Assembly: GCF_037975245.1 (NCBI RefSeq)
Contig: NC_092573.1
Location: forward strand, 17,350,265 to 17,414,264
Direction: 5' to 3'
Source of the DNA: Apostichopus japonicus
Lineage: Eukaryota > Echinodermata > Holothuroidea > Aspidochirotida > Stichopodidae
DNA length: 64,000 nt
Each line of letters opens with the position of its first letter. Positions within the stretch are counted from its first letter, which is position 1. Under the pieces are notes generated by a model. The model was not told the DNA's origin, searched no databases, and was given only the letters and a program-made list of their open reading frames with translations. The position numbers and the translations under genes are program-made. This document shows, one piece after another, positions 33,985-44,104 of the stretch.

Positions 33985-35250
33985 CTGCATATCTATCAGA
34001 CATGTCTATGGTCTACGCAATCAAATGCTTTAGTAAAGTCAGTCACCAGAAGCGACCCTACCATATTACCTATATCAGTACCTTTATAGAAAACATGAAG
34101 TTCAATTTAGCAATGAGTAGTAGAGGAGCCTTTAATACTACCATATTGATTACGATCGATATATATATAGACATATCATTGCGTACCCAGTTTGCAACAA
34201 AACGTTCACAAACTTTACCAAGTTGGCATGTTAGAGATATGGGTCTCAACCTACATATTGTTGCCAGCATTTCTTTAGGTATAGGAGCAACATTAGCATC
34301 CTTCCAAATTTGGGGTACTACGCCCTCAGGAATGTGTTAAAAATGTCAGTTATAGAATTCACATGCAAACTCTTTAATGAGCCTACTTGGAATCCCGTCT
34401 GTTCAGACTGCCTTAACCCTTAATTCACAATACATTTCCCAAACCTGAATTTGTGGTGTTGGTTTAGATGTATGTATGTATGTATGTATGTATTTTAGAT
34501 CCTCCAGCAAGCAGGAACTCGCGAAGAAGCCATCATTGGCTTATCTAAGCCTCAAGCTGACCGAAGTCAGTCTCTAATATTCATATTTAACGTCCATGAT
34601 TATGAATTGTCAACAACTCTGTAACTGGACGACATACATTGATCTTGGAATGACTCGAACTCGGGACCTTATGACTGAAAGGCACCGGTGTTAACCACTG
34701 AGCTAACACTCCTTAGTATGGAGCGTAGGTAGGAAGATCACTCAAATTTAAGGGATGTCTGCCTTGGGAGACAGAAACAAAGCTGTGGTTAATAGATTCA
34801 GCAATTGCTTGCTCATCCATCAGGGAAACACCAGGAACTGTAATAGTTGGCGATTGACGCTTTTTATTGGTAATCATTTGAATACTTCTATGCCATCCAG
34901 CTGGGTGGGTCACTTGATTTGAGGTTCCGAATGCGCTTATTATAATAAGATTTTTTAGCAAATTTAATAGCACAAGTAACTTTATTATATAGAAATCGCC
35001 AGAGATATGTTTTTTCTAGGCAAATGCAGTCTGACGTTTTTTGATGAATCTTTTAATTTCAGTTGTTATCCAGGGTTTTTCAGAAATGTGAAGTGTGTAA
35101 TCTGATCACTTTGCTAGGAAAATGTAGAGAAATTGCTTCATCTATAGTAGCATAAAAAGCATCAGCTTTATTTTGAGTGCAATTAGCATTCAGAGCCTCA
35201 TCCCATGTGTGACTGGATAATCCAAACCCCAAACTCATGCATTCTAGATC
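33985..35250 (-). mobile_element. Non-LTR retrotransposon fragment (RT region), decayed
   Basis: Reading leftwards: KPWITTEIKRFIKKRQTAFA near 35070 (endonuclease-to-RT linker of CR1/Jockey-type elements), SIQMITNKKRQ and AESINHSFVSV at 34713-34973, then, beyond an inserted SINE, DGIPSRLIKEF near 34390, RPISLTCQLGKVCERFV near 34230, and DFTKAFDCVDH near 34030, the first catalytic Asp box of RT. Stops and frame changes separate the pieces, and the YxDD box lies beyond the recognisable end. It is a dead fragment. Confidence 0.85.
34465..34714 (-). mobile_element. tRNA-derived SINE inserted in the non-LTR fragment
   Basis: On the - strand the head reads GGAGTGTTAGCTCAGTGGTT, an RNA polymerase III A box (TAGCTCAGTGG), followed about 30 bp later by a B box (GAGTTCGAGTC). 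A tRNA-unrelated body follows, and the element ends in a (TACA)n tail (34465-34493 on the + strand as TGTATG repeats). It interrupts the frame of the surrounding retrotransposon, so it inserted later. It lacks a complete tRNA fold, so it is not a tRNA gene. Confidence 0.88.
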
Positions 35251-35802
35251 TTAACAAGGGTCTAACTATCCATCTACTTTTATACCATTTAAAGTTGACC
35301 ATGAAACGATGGGGAGATTATAAGATAGTGAAGTTGCACAGGTCTGCTGAATTGAAAATTTCTTGTATGTCAACGAAGTGTACATTTCCTATGGTAAACT
35401 TGTGATGAACTCAATTGCTTCCTAGTGTACTTGGAGACACTTGATGCTGGTTATAAGATACCTGTTGAAATTACAACATTCCTAATCATTATTTGACGTT
35501 CTAGCATACTGGGGGTGCAATACTCAAGACCTGTTTAATGGGACTTCCAGACAATATAAATTTGCAATATCAATGTTCACCAACTGACACTCTTCAAAAT
35601 ATGAGAGAGAAGATTAATTATAAATATTTTATATATAGGCATTACATCAATGAACCATTCTATTGGCTAATGCCATCGATCTGTACATAAATTTCAGAAA
35701 CTGAATAAGGTCTAGGATGGGAATGACAATGAATAAACTGAGCTGAAATTTGCTAAAATCAGTTGGTGTTTTTTGCAATGTGGAATCCTAGGTCTTACAA
35801 CT
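35251..35802. other. Intergenic DNA
   Basis: AT-rich, no recognisable gene or repeat. Confidence 0.5.
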
Positions 35803-35811
35803 CGACAGGCA

Positions 35812-36930
35812 GCAAGATTTTTTCCCCCAGCGCGGTAAAGGCCATCATTTGCATACCTCGCTTCTCATTGGCTGGGTCTTGCACTAGATGCTGAATTGGG
35901 AAGTTCTTTCTTACGCTATGCGTGTGTGTATATAATTGAACATATACGTGCACGTTGTGGATCGTGATTCGCATACACGTACTGCGTGAACTGGCGACTG
36001 TTTTGAGACAACTGGTTAAGAAATGTGTTAAAATGTTTTTACTTTGCTTTTGCGCGGAATTGTTTGTGTACATTTACATCCATAAGTTCGTTAAACAATA
36101 CTGTGACCATGGACTGTGAGTGTACACGTCTCATTGTAGATGACTGTCTTGGATAACTTAGGATGATGATGAAAAACTGAAAAGCCAATAAATTGAATAA
36201 GTTAGTTTTGACAAGGGCGAAGCTTCGAAGTGATGGTTGAACTTGCTGTACAGAGCACTGCGATGGCAATGTACGCAGATATAGGCGTTTGCTTGCTTCA
36301 AAACTGCTTAAAAACATTGGAAAGCTTGACCGTTTCTGGTTGACTATTTACTTGAGATGCTTTTAAACTTTAAACTGATACACTCTTCATTTTGAGTGTA
36401 TAGACATTGATTTGATTTTCAAAATTATGACCGTTTGAATCGGTTTATCATGACCCTTTGTCATGGTTTTCAGATAATATAATACAAAAGATATATCCCT
36501 AGTATTTTGTCATGCATGTTAGTAGTATCACTGCCACTGTGGATTATAGTTATTGAACACAGAAATTGTCTTACGTTTATATTATATGGTGATTTTTTGT
36601 ATCATCTTGAAACTGTTTCGGTTTGATTTAACCTCTTTAAATTTACAGCAACAGAGTTGTGCGATGCATAACCACAGACCCTCTACACCCGTGGCATAAC
36701 ACACCGACAAATAAATTAACTCTACTCAAACGCGTACCAGTACATTCTGCTGCTAGACTGTTTTCTTGTTTGAGTGTAGCAAAGTGGCCTTGTGAAATGT
36801 GGTATGATGAGCGATTCAGTGCAGCAGATGCTAGTTGATATTGTAATGAAGCTTATGTATACGGACCCCAGCCAATGGGAGCGAGGTATGCTAATCTTGG
36901 CCTTTACCGCGCTGGGAAAATTTTTTTGGC
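35812..36930. mobile_element. 1.1-kb inverted-repeat element with 9-bp target duplication
   Basis: Direct repeats CGACAGGCA flank it exactly (35803-35811 and 36931-36939). The arms of about 75 bp share CCAGCGCGGTAAAGGCCA, then GCATACCTCGCT and CATTGGCTGGG (35812-35875, inverted at 36868-36930). A 9-bp duplication with long arms is typical of Mutator-like elements; a hAT element (8 bp) is the alternative. No transposase is present. Confidence 0.82.
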
Positions 36931-36939
36931 CGACAGGCA

Positions 36940-37708
36940 CAAAATGGATTCATACTTTTGTCTCAGCATCAGAAATGATTTGTAATGCTTTCAAATTAAC
37001 TGTTATTTAAAGAAATATCCATACTTTATCCGATTCTATAACACTCATAAACCAGATTAACATTTCATTTCACAACGAGTTATCAAAGACCCCCCACATT
37101 TCAAGGCGGCCCCTTTCCATCCCTGATAGCCCTAGTGTTGCGAAAATCAAAAGTATTCAGCTGTTTCTGCTACAAATGGATCATTTTGCAGATTACAGAA
37201 TTGTTATTGACTTCAAATGCCCACTTCAAATAATTAAAAGAAATTTGTTTAATTATTTCCATAAGTCATGTGAGTAACTTTATGATATTGAGTTTGGTAC
37301 ATTTCATTAAAACTTCAATTCAAGGGTTCGAAATATTGCACTTGATTCAAGGAACACTTGAAAATTATAATGAGGCCCCCCCCCTACAAAATATGAAAAG
37401 ACACTGCCGCGACAATGAAAGACAGATGTCTTAGAAGTTCAAATTTCCAAACAAAAGGTGCAGCACTTAGTTATGATCTTTTATTTGTTGACTTTAAACA
37501 TGCAGTCAGTAAACAAACAAGCTCCATGTACTCTTTACAACCCATTGCTTATTCATCTCGATATCCAGACAGGCCACTTCTTTAAACTGATGTCAGGCCC
37601 ACCAAAACAGTAACAAGGTGACCAGAACAGAAAGCCTGAGAGTGCCATATTGAGGTCTTCAGAACTTTAGAGGTGCAAAGTATCAAAAATTTCTCATCTA
37701 ACCATAAA
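36940..37708. other. Intergenic DNA
   Basis: AT-rich, noncoding. Nothing recognised before the DIRS left end. Confidence 0.5.
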
Positions 37709-37873
37709 CCCCAAAACTAACTGGTTTGGGTATCTACGAACGATGACACTTACCTGTCTCCTACAACACAAACGCACATTTCCTAGTCTAACCTAGACGC
37801 CACTGGTATAATTTTAACACTGCGCCCCCGGTGACCTCTCCCATAGGTCACCGCGCACCCTCTCTTCCTTCCG
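37709..37873 (-). repeat. DIRS left inverted terminal repeat
   Basis: The outer part starts CCCCAAAACTAACTGGTTTG and is unique to this end. From 37750 TTACCTGTCTCCTACAACAC onward it is the inverted copy of 43961-44083. The outer part is complementary to the first half of the internal complementary region. Confidence 0.92.
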
Positions 37874-38094
37874 GATTTGCCCCATTCCGCTGCGGTCGTG
37901 AAACCGCAGCGGGGAGGCCCGTGTCGGGTGGGAGAACCCACCCGAGAGGGATGCGAAAAACCACGCCGAAGCGTTCGTAATCTGCTCAAAGGATGAATGG
38001 TCATGTGAAGTAAAGCAATATACGAGGCACAAGGCACTCAACTGGTTAAAGGCTAGGTTGAGAGCATAGTTGGCGTGGTTCGTTTGGTGTCCGG

Positions 38095-38215
38095 ACTGGG
38101 TGGATATGTCCTTGGTGAATATGTCCGGTGAGTATGTCCGGGCAGATATGTCCGGATGGATATGTCCGGCTGGATATGTCCGGGTGGAAGTGTCCATGTA
38201 TATCCGGGTCTATCC
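38095..38215. repeat. TATGTCCGG minisatellite in the DIRS 3' noncoding region
   Basis: About seven imperfect units of 15-16 bp (TGGATATGTCCGG type) between the left terminal repeat and the internal complementary region. Confidence 0.85.
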
Positions 38216-38355
38216 AGCTGTGATCTAGCACCTACTATTGATGACTTTATTCGAGGAGAACATGATCTACCAGTATCACTCGAAGGTTTTGGTTGTTTTA
38301 TTGTTGGCGTTGTGTCGGGCCCGTGGGTCCCGCACGTGGTGGAGGGAGGCGGGTG

Positions 38356-38450
38356 AGACAGGTATCGTCGTTCGTAAATACCCAAACCAGTTAGTTTTGG
38401 GGTATTTACTTCACTCCTCTCTTACCTGTCTCCTACAACACAAACGCACA
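38356..38450 (-). repeat. DIRS internal complementary region
   Basis: The reverse complement reads as the right extremity (GAGTGAAGTAAATAC) running straight into the left extremity (CCCCAAAACTAACTGG). In DIRS elements this region templates completion and circular joining of the ends during replication. The join shows where the two termini meet. Confidence 0.9.
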
Positions 38451-38461
38451 GAGTGGCACTG

Positions 38462-39454
38462 CTACAATGGTGGGAGGCCCAACGGGCGAGACCTGCCCGC
38501 CGGAACGCCCAACACCGCTCGGCCAAACGTCAACTCCGAAGCGACTGTGTCCGTTAGGTAGGACGCGACGAAAGTCGAGGGGGTTTTCCACGAGGCGGCC
38601 CGGAGGATATCGTCCACCGGTACCCCTTGGAACAGAGCCTTCGACGCCGCCAGGCCTCGAATGTCGTGGGCCCTGATCGGTTGGTCTGTCTCTGCATGAA
38701 GACGAATTGCCTGCACCAGCCATCTGCTGATTGTTTCTTTTGAGGCAGCCGAGTGAGGGCTCGTGGGTAGTATGAATAGGGCCTGTGAGAATCTCAGGTC
38801 TTTCGTCCGATGTAGGTACCATTTGAGTGCCCTCACCAGGCACCACAGCTTGGCCTCTGCAGTGTCGGAGGCCAGGGACAGCTTCGGGAGGAAGATATCT
38901 CCTGGTATGAAGGCGAGCGTCTGGTTCTTAGTGAGGAACCTAGGGTCTGGAACCAGACGTACGCCTCGGCTGTCGAAACGGATGTGTCCTTGTGCTGTGG
39001 ACAATGCGTGCAGGCAACTCCTCCTCCTGGCGGAGGCAGCGGCCACCAAGAATAATGTCTTGATGGTAAAGTCTCTGAGGAGGGATGAGCCCATTGGTTC
39101 AAACGGTGAACAGGCCAAGTGGTGGGGCACGCCGTTGATGCTCCAAGCTGGTGGGAGCTTGCGACGTATGGGCCTTCGGTTAGCCATACACTTGAGAAGG
39201 GCCGATAGCTCGGGGCAGGTACCTACAGCTGAACCATCTGGGAATCCCGAGTGGATTGTCCCGATCGCCGATCTGTAATTCCGAATGGTGTTCGGTTGCT
39301 TACCCTCCTCGAAGAGCAGCATGAAGAAGTCCGCTAGTTGTGACGGAGAGGTAGTATCCGGACGGATCTGTAAATGGGAACACCATTCGAAGAATCGTGC
39401 CAATCGGGAATTGTAAGTGTGGTTGGTGCTTGGCCGTCTGGCCGATGCTGCCAT
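38462..39454 (-). CDS. DIRS tyrosine recombinase
   Basis: A 330-residue protein if started at the ATG at 39454. It integrates the circular DNA copy by site-specific recombination. Visible catalytic residues: the Arg box AAASARRRSCLHAL (R143-R145), the HxxR box RAHDIRG (H263, R266), Trp289 in AASWK, and the nucleophile Tyr299 in FVASYL. The N-terminal part (NHTYNSRLARFFEWC) is the core-binding domain. The frame stays open back to 41308, but that extension overlaps the RT frame and has no recognisable domain, so the inner ATG is preferred. It lies 95 bp after the RT stop. All key residues are intact, so it may be active. Confidence 0.92.
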   Translation of the reverse strand: MAASARRPSTNHTYNSRLARFFEWCSHLQIRPDTTSPSQLADFFMLLFEEGKQPNTIRNYRSAIGTIHSGFPDGSAVGTCPELSALLKCMANRRPIRRKLPPAWSINGVPHHLACSPFEPMGSSLLRDFTIKTLFLVAAASARRRSCLHALSTAQGHIRFDSRGVRLVPDPRFLTKNQTLAFIPGDIFLPKLSLASDTAEAKLWCLVRALKWYLHRTKDLRFSQALFILPTSPHSAASKETISRWLVQAIRLHAETDQPIRAHDIRGLAASKALFQGVPVDDILRAASWKTPSTFVASYLTDTVASELTFGRAVLGVPAGRSRPLGLPPL

Positions 39455-39549
39455 GGCGGTAGGGTCTGAAGAAAAGCCGCTTGCTCTGAATCGAGCCCGG
39501 ACAACGGCCACGCAGTCAGGTTCAGCGACCGTAGGTGAGGTAGACTGAC

Positions 39550-41652
39550 TCAGGCCCGGCCCAAGCTCACTAAGTGGGGTGAGTCTGGAAGACTGCGTGG
39601 GATTCCTGCTAGGAGATCTAGGAGAATCGGGAACCACGGTCTTCTCGGCCAGTAGGGCGCGATTAGAAGTAGCCTTGTCTGGGCTAGGTTCAGTTTGAGC
39701 AGCACTTTCTGTATGAGGCAGAGGGGGGGAAAGGCGTACGCCTCCATCCCTTCCCAACTGATTGAGAACGCGTCCGACGCCCATGGTCTGGGGTGGAAGG
39801 TTCGCGTGCAGAAGACTGGGAGCTTGGCGTTGGTCGCCGAAGCGAACAAGTCTATGTTCGGAGTTCCGAACAGGCGGAACATGTTCCGGCAGGTGGTTTC
39901 CTGTAAGGACCACTCCGTTGGGGTCTGGGCCCCCCTGGACAGGGCGTCCGCTGTTAGGTTCTCCCTCCCTGCAATGTGCGAGGCTCTTAGAGAGATGTCG
40001 TTGTCTCGGCACCAGAGCAGGAGGTCCCATGTCGCGGCACACAGTGGTCGGGACTTCGTCCCCCCCTGTCTGGCCACTACCGTTGTGTTGTCGCAGAAGG
40101 CTGTGACGGTATGGCCTCGAAGGTGACACTCGAAGTGATGGAGGGCTCTGGACAGTGCCTCCATCTCGAGTGCGTTGATGTGGGCCTGACGCCAGGTCGG
40201 TTCCCACTCCCCCGAGATTATTAGGTCGTCCAGACATGCTCCCCAGCCCTGCAAGGAAGCATCTGAGGAGATAGAGATCAGAGGTTTGTGTTCCCAGAAG
40301 GGGCGTCCCTGGACCCAGTTCTCCTTTGTGAGCCACCAAGAAAGGTGGGCCGTGTCGAACCCGTCCAGGGGTACTCGCGTGTCGAGTACGTCCTGCTCCG
40401 GGTCGTAGTGTTGGAGTAAGTGTAATTGGAGAGAACGCATTCTGAGGCGGCAGAATGGCACCACATCCACCAGGCTGGCCATGAGGCCTAGGGCTCTCAT
40501 CCAACGTCTGGCCAGAGAGGACCGCCTGTTGAGTAGGCGGCGGACGGTCTGTTGGTTGTTGGTGACCTGCTCTGCGGACGGTCTCGCCCAACCAGTGTGA
40601 AAATCTAAAGTCGCACCCAGAAACTGAATACTTTGGGTGGGGATGAGTTGCGACTTTTCCTTGTTGATGAGCCAACCGAGCTGTTCGAGGCGTTCGGTTG
40701 TGCGGCTTAGGTTGAAAAGCGCCTCTTGGCGCAACCTCCCCGTGACGAGCCAGTCGTCGAGGTATGCAAATAGGGACACTCCGCTTCGGCGTAGGTCCGC
40801 GACCACCGCGCCCGCTATTCGAGTGAAGACTCGCGGTGAGGTCGAGAGGCCGAAGGGTAGTGCCACGAACTTGTAGGTTCTTCCTTTGTAAGAAAATGCT
40901 AGGAAGTTTTGTGACGCGATTTCGACAGGGATGTGGAGGTAAGCGTCTTTGAGGTCGACAGATGCCGCCCACATGTCCTTCGCGAGGTTTGGTATGATTA
41001 TCGCGAGTGTCTCCATGCGAAAGTGAGTTGGCCAGACGAAGCCCTTGTTCAACGGTTTCAGGTTGAGGATTGGTCGCCATGACCCGTCCTTTTTTGGCGT
41101 TAGGAAGAAGGACGAGCAGAAGAGTGGTCCCTCCCCTTCCGTCGCCTCCACTATTGCCCTCTTTGTCACTAGCGCATGGAGCTCGCTTTCGAGGGCGAAT
41201 CTCTGGCCTAGGTCGGTGGGTACTGGGGTGTCCTTTCCGCCTCCCCCCTCCGGGGGAGTCCGAGAGAACTCGATGGGGTATCCCCTCGTGATTACCCCCA
41301 GGACCCATGGACCTGGGTCCATCTCTTTCCAGACGTTCTGGAATAATTGAAGCCTCCCCCCTACCGCCGGGTACACTGTAGCCGTGGTAGGGTGGGCACC
41401 CCTAGGGCCTTGGGGCCCCGAACGACGATCTAGGGGGTTGCTCGTCCCGACGCGGTCGCGGTCTCTCCTCATGTGAGGGTCGGTCGTACCTCTTCCCCCG
41501 AGGTGCGCGTCTCGGTGACCTTTCTGGTCTCCCGCCCCTGTAGGATTTGGCGGTGTTGCCGCTGCCCCGCTTCCAGTAAACGGGCCGTTGTGCCCTACCC
41601 CTTGGGGGTCTAGACTGATCTGGGCGTCGATAAGGCCGTGGTTGCCTATCAC
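39550..41652 (-). CDS. DIRS reverse transcriptase-RNase H-methyltransferase-like protein
   Basis: Open frame of 700 codons copying RNA into DNA. RT: KKDGSWRPILNLKPLN near 187-202, DLKDAYLHIP with catalytic Asp near 233-242, LPFGLSTSPRVF near 265, and YLDDWL at 297-302. RNase H: SSDAS at 462, EMEAL at 496, CDNTT at 520, and TADALSR at 567. A Dam-like methyltransferase domain follows near 595-690 (FGTPNIDLFASATNAKLP, then AYAFPPLCLI); its usual DPPY-type box reads AFPP here, so methylation activity is doubtful. There is no clear ATG at the start: the frame is open upstream to a TAG at 41707-41709 that ends gag in the same frame, so readthrough or a later mutation is possible. Confidence 0.93.
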   Translation of the reverse strand: MIGNHGLIDAQISLDPQGVGHNGPFTGSGAAATPPNPTGAGDQKGHRDAHLGGRGTTDPHMRRDRDRVGTSNPLDRRSGPQGPRGAHPTTATVYPAVGGRLQLFQNVWKEMDPGPWVLGVITRGYPIEFSRTPPEGGGGKDTPVPTDLGQRFALESELHALVTKRAIVEATEGEGPLFCSSFFLTPKKDGSWRPILNLKPLNKGFVWPTHFRMETLAIIIPNLAKDMWAASVDLKDAYLHIPVEIASQNFLAFSYKGRTYKFVALPFGLSTSPRVFTRIAGAVVADLRRSGVSLFAYLDDWLVTGRLRQEALFNLSRTTERLEQLGWLINKEKSQLIPTQSIQFLGATLDFHTGWARPSAEQVTNNQQTVRRLLNRRSSLARRWMRALGLMASLVDVVPFCRLRMRSLQLHLLQHYDPEQDVLDTRVPLDGFDTAHLSWWLTKENWVQGRPFWEHKPLISISSDASLQGWGACLDDLIISGEWEPTWRQAHINALEMEALSRALHHFECHLRGHTVTAFCDNTTVVARQGGTKSRPLCAATWDLLLWCRDNDISLRASHIAGRENLTADALSRGAQTPTEWSLQETTCRNMFRLFGTPNIDLFASATNAKLPVFCTRTFHPRPWASDAFSISWEGMEAYAFPPLCLIQKVLLKLNLAQTRLLLIAPYWPRRPWFPILLDLLAGIPRSLPDSPHLVSLGRA

Positions 41653-41706
41653 CCCTGCGGGTGTCCGGACGGGAGAAGCCCGACTTTGTGAGTGTTTCTC
41701 TCCGGT

Positions 41707-43415
41707 CTATCTCTTGTCTGACGGTTTTGCCGTACTGGCCTGAAAAGGTCCTCCCCCAGGATGGGGAGGGTCGCCAGTCTTTCTTTTGTTTCCCCCGCTG
41801 GCCAATTTACTGCTGCCAGTACATTGCGTCGGCGGGATTCGACCGAGCGGATCGCGATTCTCGCGAACCGGTCGTAGACCAATCTGGCTAGCGGGCCCAG
41901 GAGCCACAGCTGGGATTTGGTCTGGGTCTTCTGGCAGCTGTTGGTGATGTCGCATGAGGACTTCCGCTGCCAGAAGGAAGGTTGATGCGAACTTCATCCC
42001 CACTCGGGATGACTGGTCGAGTTCAAAGAGTGTCCATTCAAGACGTTTACGGTGTGGGTCCTTAAAATTCCCACCGGTCCAACCTTGTTCCGCCTGAAGG
42101 CAGTCCGTCGCGTCCCTAGGGATCGAAGGTGGATGGAATAGATTTTTCCAGGCCTCCTCCGGTACACGGAGTGCTCTATCCTGCTTAGCAGGGAAGGCTG
42201 TCCACCACCGTTGTTTCTGTAAGATCTCCACTCGCTCGAAACAGAGTGGGTCCACAGGGATAGCGGTGGCATCGTCCTCTGGTGTTTCGTTCGTGGAAAG
42301 CAACTTTGACAATTATTTTGGGGCCGAGGGTCCCGCTGGGGAGTCCTCGAACCCCAACCGTTGTCTGAATATTTCCGCGGCTTTCGCGATCAGATCTGGT
42401 GGTAGGGTGGTTTCCCGTGGTTCCACCTCCTCTTCCGATTCCATTTCGGGGAACCGATCGCCCTCAAAGACCTCGAGGCGGTCTCTGATCTCGGAAAATG
42501 CTTCGGAAGCTTGCAGCTCCAAAGCATCGGGGTCCGGAACGATAGAGGAAAGGTTCCTTGGGACCCGTGGGGGTACGGTATCTAACTGAACGGGGTATTC
42601 CCGTGTAGCCGTCGGGATGTCGGCTATTGCTCCCACTTGATCTGGGACCGGCTGTGCCGTCGCGGGGGTCAGGTGTCGAACCAGCGGCGATAGTACTGAT
42701 GTTAGCTGCGAGAGCAGCCACGCACAATCGGTGGAAGGAGGTCTGTAGGCAGCGGCGGTGCCTCCGCGGTTCTACAGCGTTTCTTTTCCGCGTGTAGCGG
42801 TCGGGCGTTTCTCCGAAAACCTATGTCTGAGTCAGCTGAGGACTACTCGGGTATAGATGAAGGACGACGCACCGGCGAGCGGCTACGTGTCCTTGGTTCC
42901 TTCGGAACCGACGCAGACCTGTTTGTCTGGTCTTGAGGGTCGGAGGGCACAACAGAGGCTCCTGCAGTGGGAGCGGCCCTACCCTTAGCCACCGAACTGA
43001 CTTTCGGCGCTTTCCCTTTGGCTCTGTTACAGGTCTTCGCTTTGACCTTAGCCTTAGGGTTCGAACTGTACTCCGTTCTTGGAGTTGCCTCCGGATCGGT
43101 GGTCCGCGGGGTTCGCGGTGTGTCATCCGGAGGTTTATCATGGACCGTGGACTGCGGAGCAGCCTGGTCCGGTGCCTGAGTCGGCGACTTGGGTGGAAGG
43201 TGATCCAGCTGGAGCTGTAGCCGTTGACGTTTGGCCTCAAGCCAGGCTTCCGTTTCCTTCCAATTAGCCTGCGTGAATGTCACGCAGATGGAACAGGGGT
43301 CCCGCCGGCTGCAAGATCTGAACTGCGGGCATAGTGCGTGCTCGTCCCAGGCACGCCCGGGGCGAAAAAGTGAGCACGTTGCACATTTAATTGAAGTCCT
43401 CCCGTCCTTAGACAT
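41707..43415 (-). pseudogene. DIRS gag-like ORF, broken
   Basis: It starts at the ATG at 43415 with MSKDGRTSIKCATCSLF, followed by a Cys/His cluster (CATC, H, C, C, CSIC) typical of DIRS first ORFs, then basic and Ser/Pro/Arg-rich segments. The first frame stops at a TAG at 42843-42845 and is closed again near 42710. The rest of the protein lies in another frame from about 42765, which is interrupted by TAA at 42313-42315 and ends at TAG at 41707. So there are at least two internal stops and one frame change. A spliced intron could explain part of this, but I see no convincing pair of splice sites. Confidence 0.75.
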
Positions 43416-43960
43416 ATTGAATTCCTATACTGTAGGAGGAGGATAAGTCGGGAGAAAAAAATACTACGAAATCCGCGAAAAGAGCGGTTTGAATAACGTG
43501 ACCTACACAGAGTTTTCTGAAACAAAACAAGAATGTGAAGGTCTAAACTCCCAAAAGGGAGCTCCCGGGTGGCTGTAAAAGCCCCCCAAGTACTTCCCGT
43601 GGAACTCCAAGGGTAAAGAGAACAAGGGAGAAAAGGACCTAGACAAGTAAAAATCAACGAAAAATATGTGAATAGGTCTTAGCGGTACAACACGTAAGTG
43701 CAGTGTACAGGTGTCTCGCACAACCCGTACACGTGTGAGGTACCGTAATGCAAAATGAGGCGAGATCCTAGTTGTAAAAAGAGGCAGAAAAATCGCCAAA
43801 AACAAAAGGATACTTAGCAGAAACTTGGGGAATCCTGTTGTAAACTCTGTCAAGAACCTTCGTCGTTCATGAGAAGCAGGATTCCAGCAAGAAAAACTCA
43901 GTTTGGCGTTAGTGAAAACGGAGCTCGTAAGACACGCGTTTTCCTTCGGAATGGTAAATT

Positions 43961-44104
43961 CGGAAGGAAGAGAGGGTGCGCGGTGACCTATGGGAGAGGT
44001 CACCGCGGGCGCAGTGCTAAAATTATACCAGTGGCGTCTAGGTAGACTAGGAAATGTGCGTTTGTGTTGTAGGAGACAGGTAAGAGAGGAGTGAAGTAAA
44101 TACC
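43961..44104 (-). repeat. DIRS right inverted terminal repeat
   Basis: Inverted copy of 37750-37873, followed by the end-specific stretch AGAGAGGAGTGAAGTAAATA. That stretch is complementary to the second half of the internal complementary region. Confidence 0.92.

Larger units (their letters stand above)
37709..44104 (-). mobile_element. Nearly complete DIRS retrotransposon
   Basis: It has the DIRS architecture: inverted terminal repeats, no target duplication seen, and an internal complementary region that matches both extreme ends joined together. Reading leftwards it encodes gag (broken), then RT-RNase H-methyltransferase in one open frame, then a tyrosine recombinase in another frame. 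The inverted-repeat cores (37750-37873 and 43961-44083) differ at only a few positions, suggesting recent insertion. It is GC-rich compared with the AT-rich surroundings. It lies about 570 bp downstream of the ZNF474-like stop codon. Confidence 0.95.

Noticed and set aside
33795-34340. 181-codon + strand open frame
   Set aside because: It runs antisense to the non-LTR RT fragment and has no recognisable domain.
34640-34714. tRNA gene on the - strand
   Set aside because: A and B boxes are present, but the acceptor and anticodon stems do not pair, and the unit continues into a SINE body and TACA tail.
39455-41308. Long N-terminal extension of the recombinase frame (open back to 41308)
   Set aside because: It overlaps the RT frame, which carries all conserved RT and RNase H motifs. 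The extension has only Pro/Arg/Gly-rich sequence without a domain, as expected from the shifted frame of a GC-rich gene.
40637-41350. + strand open frames over the DIRS element
   Set aside because: They are antisense shadows of the GC-rich RT frame.
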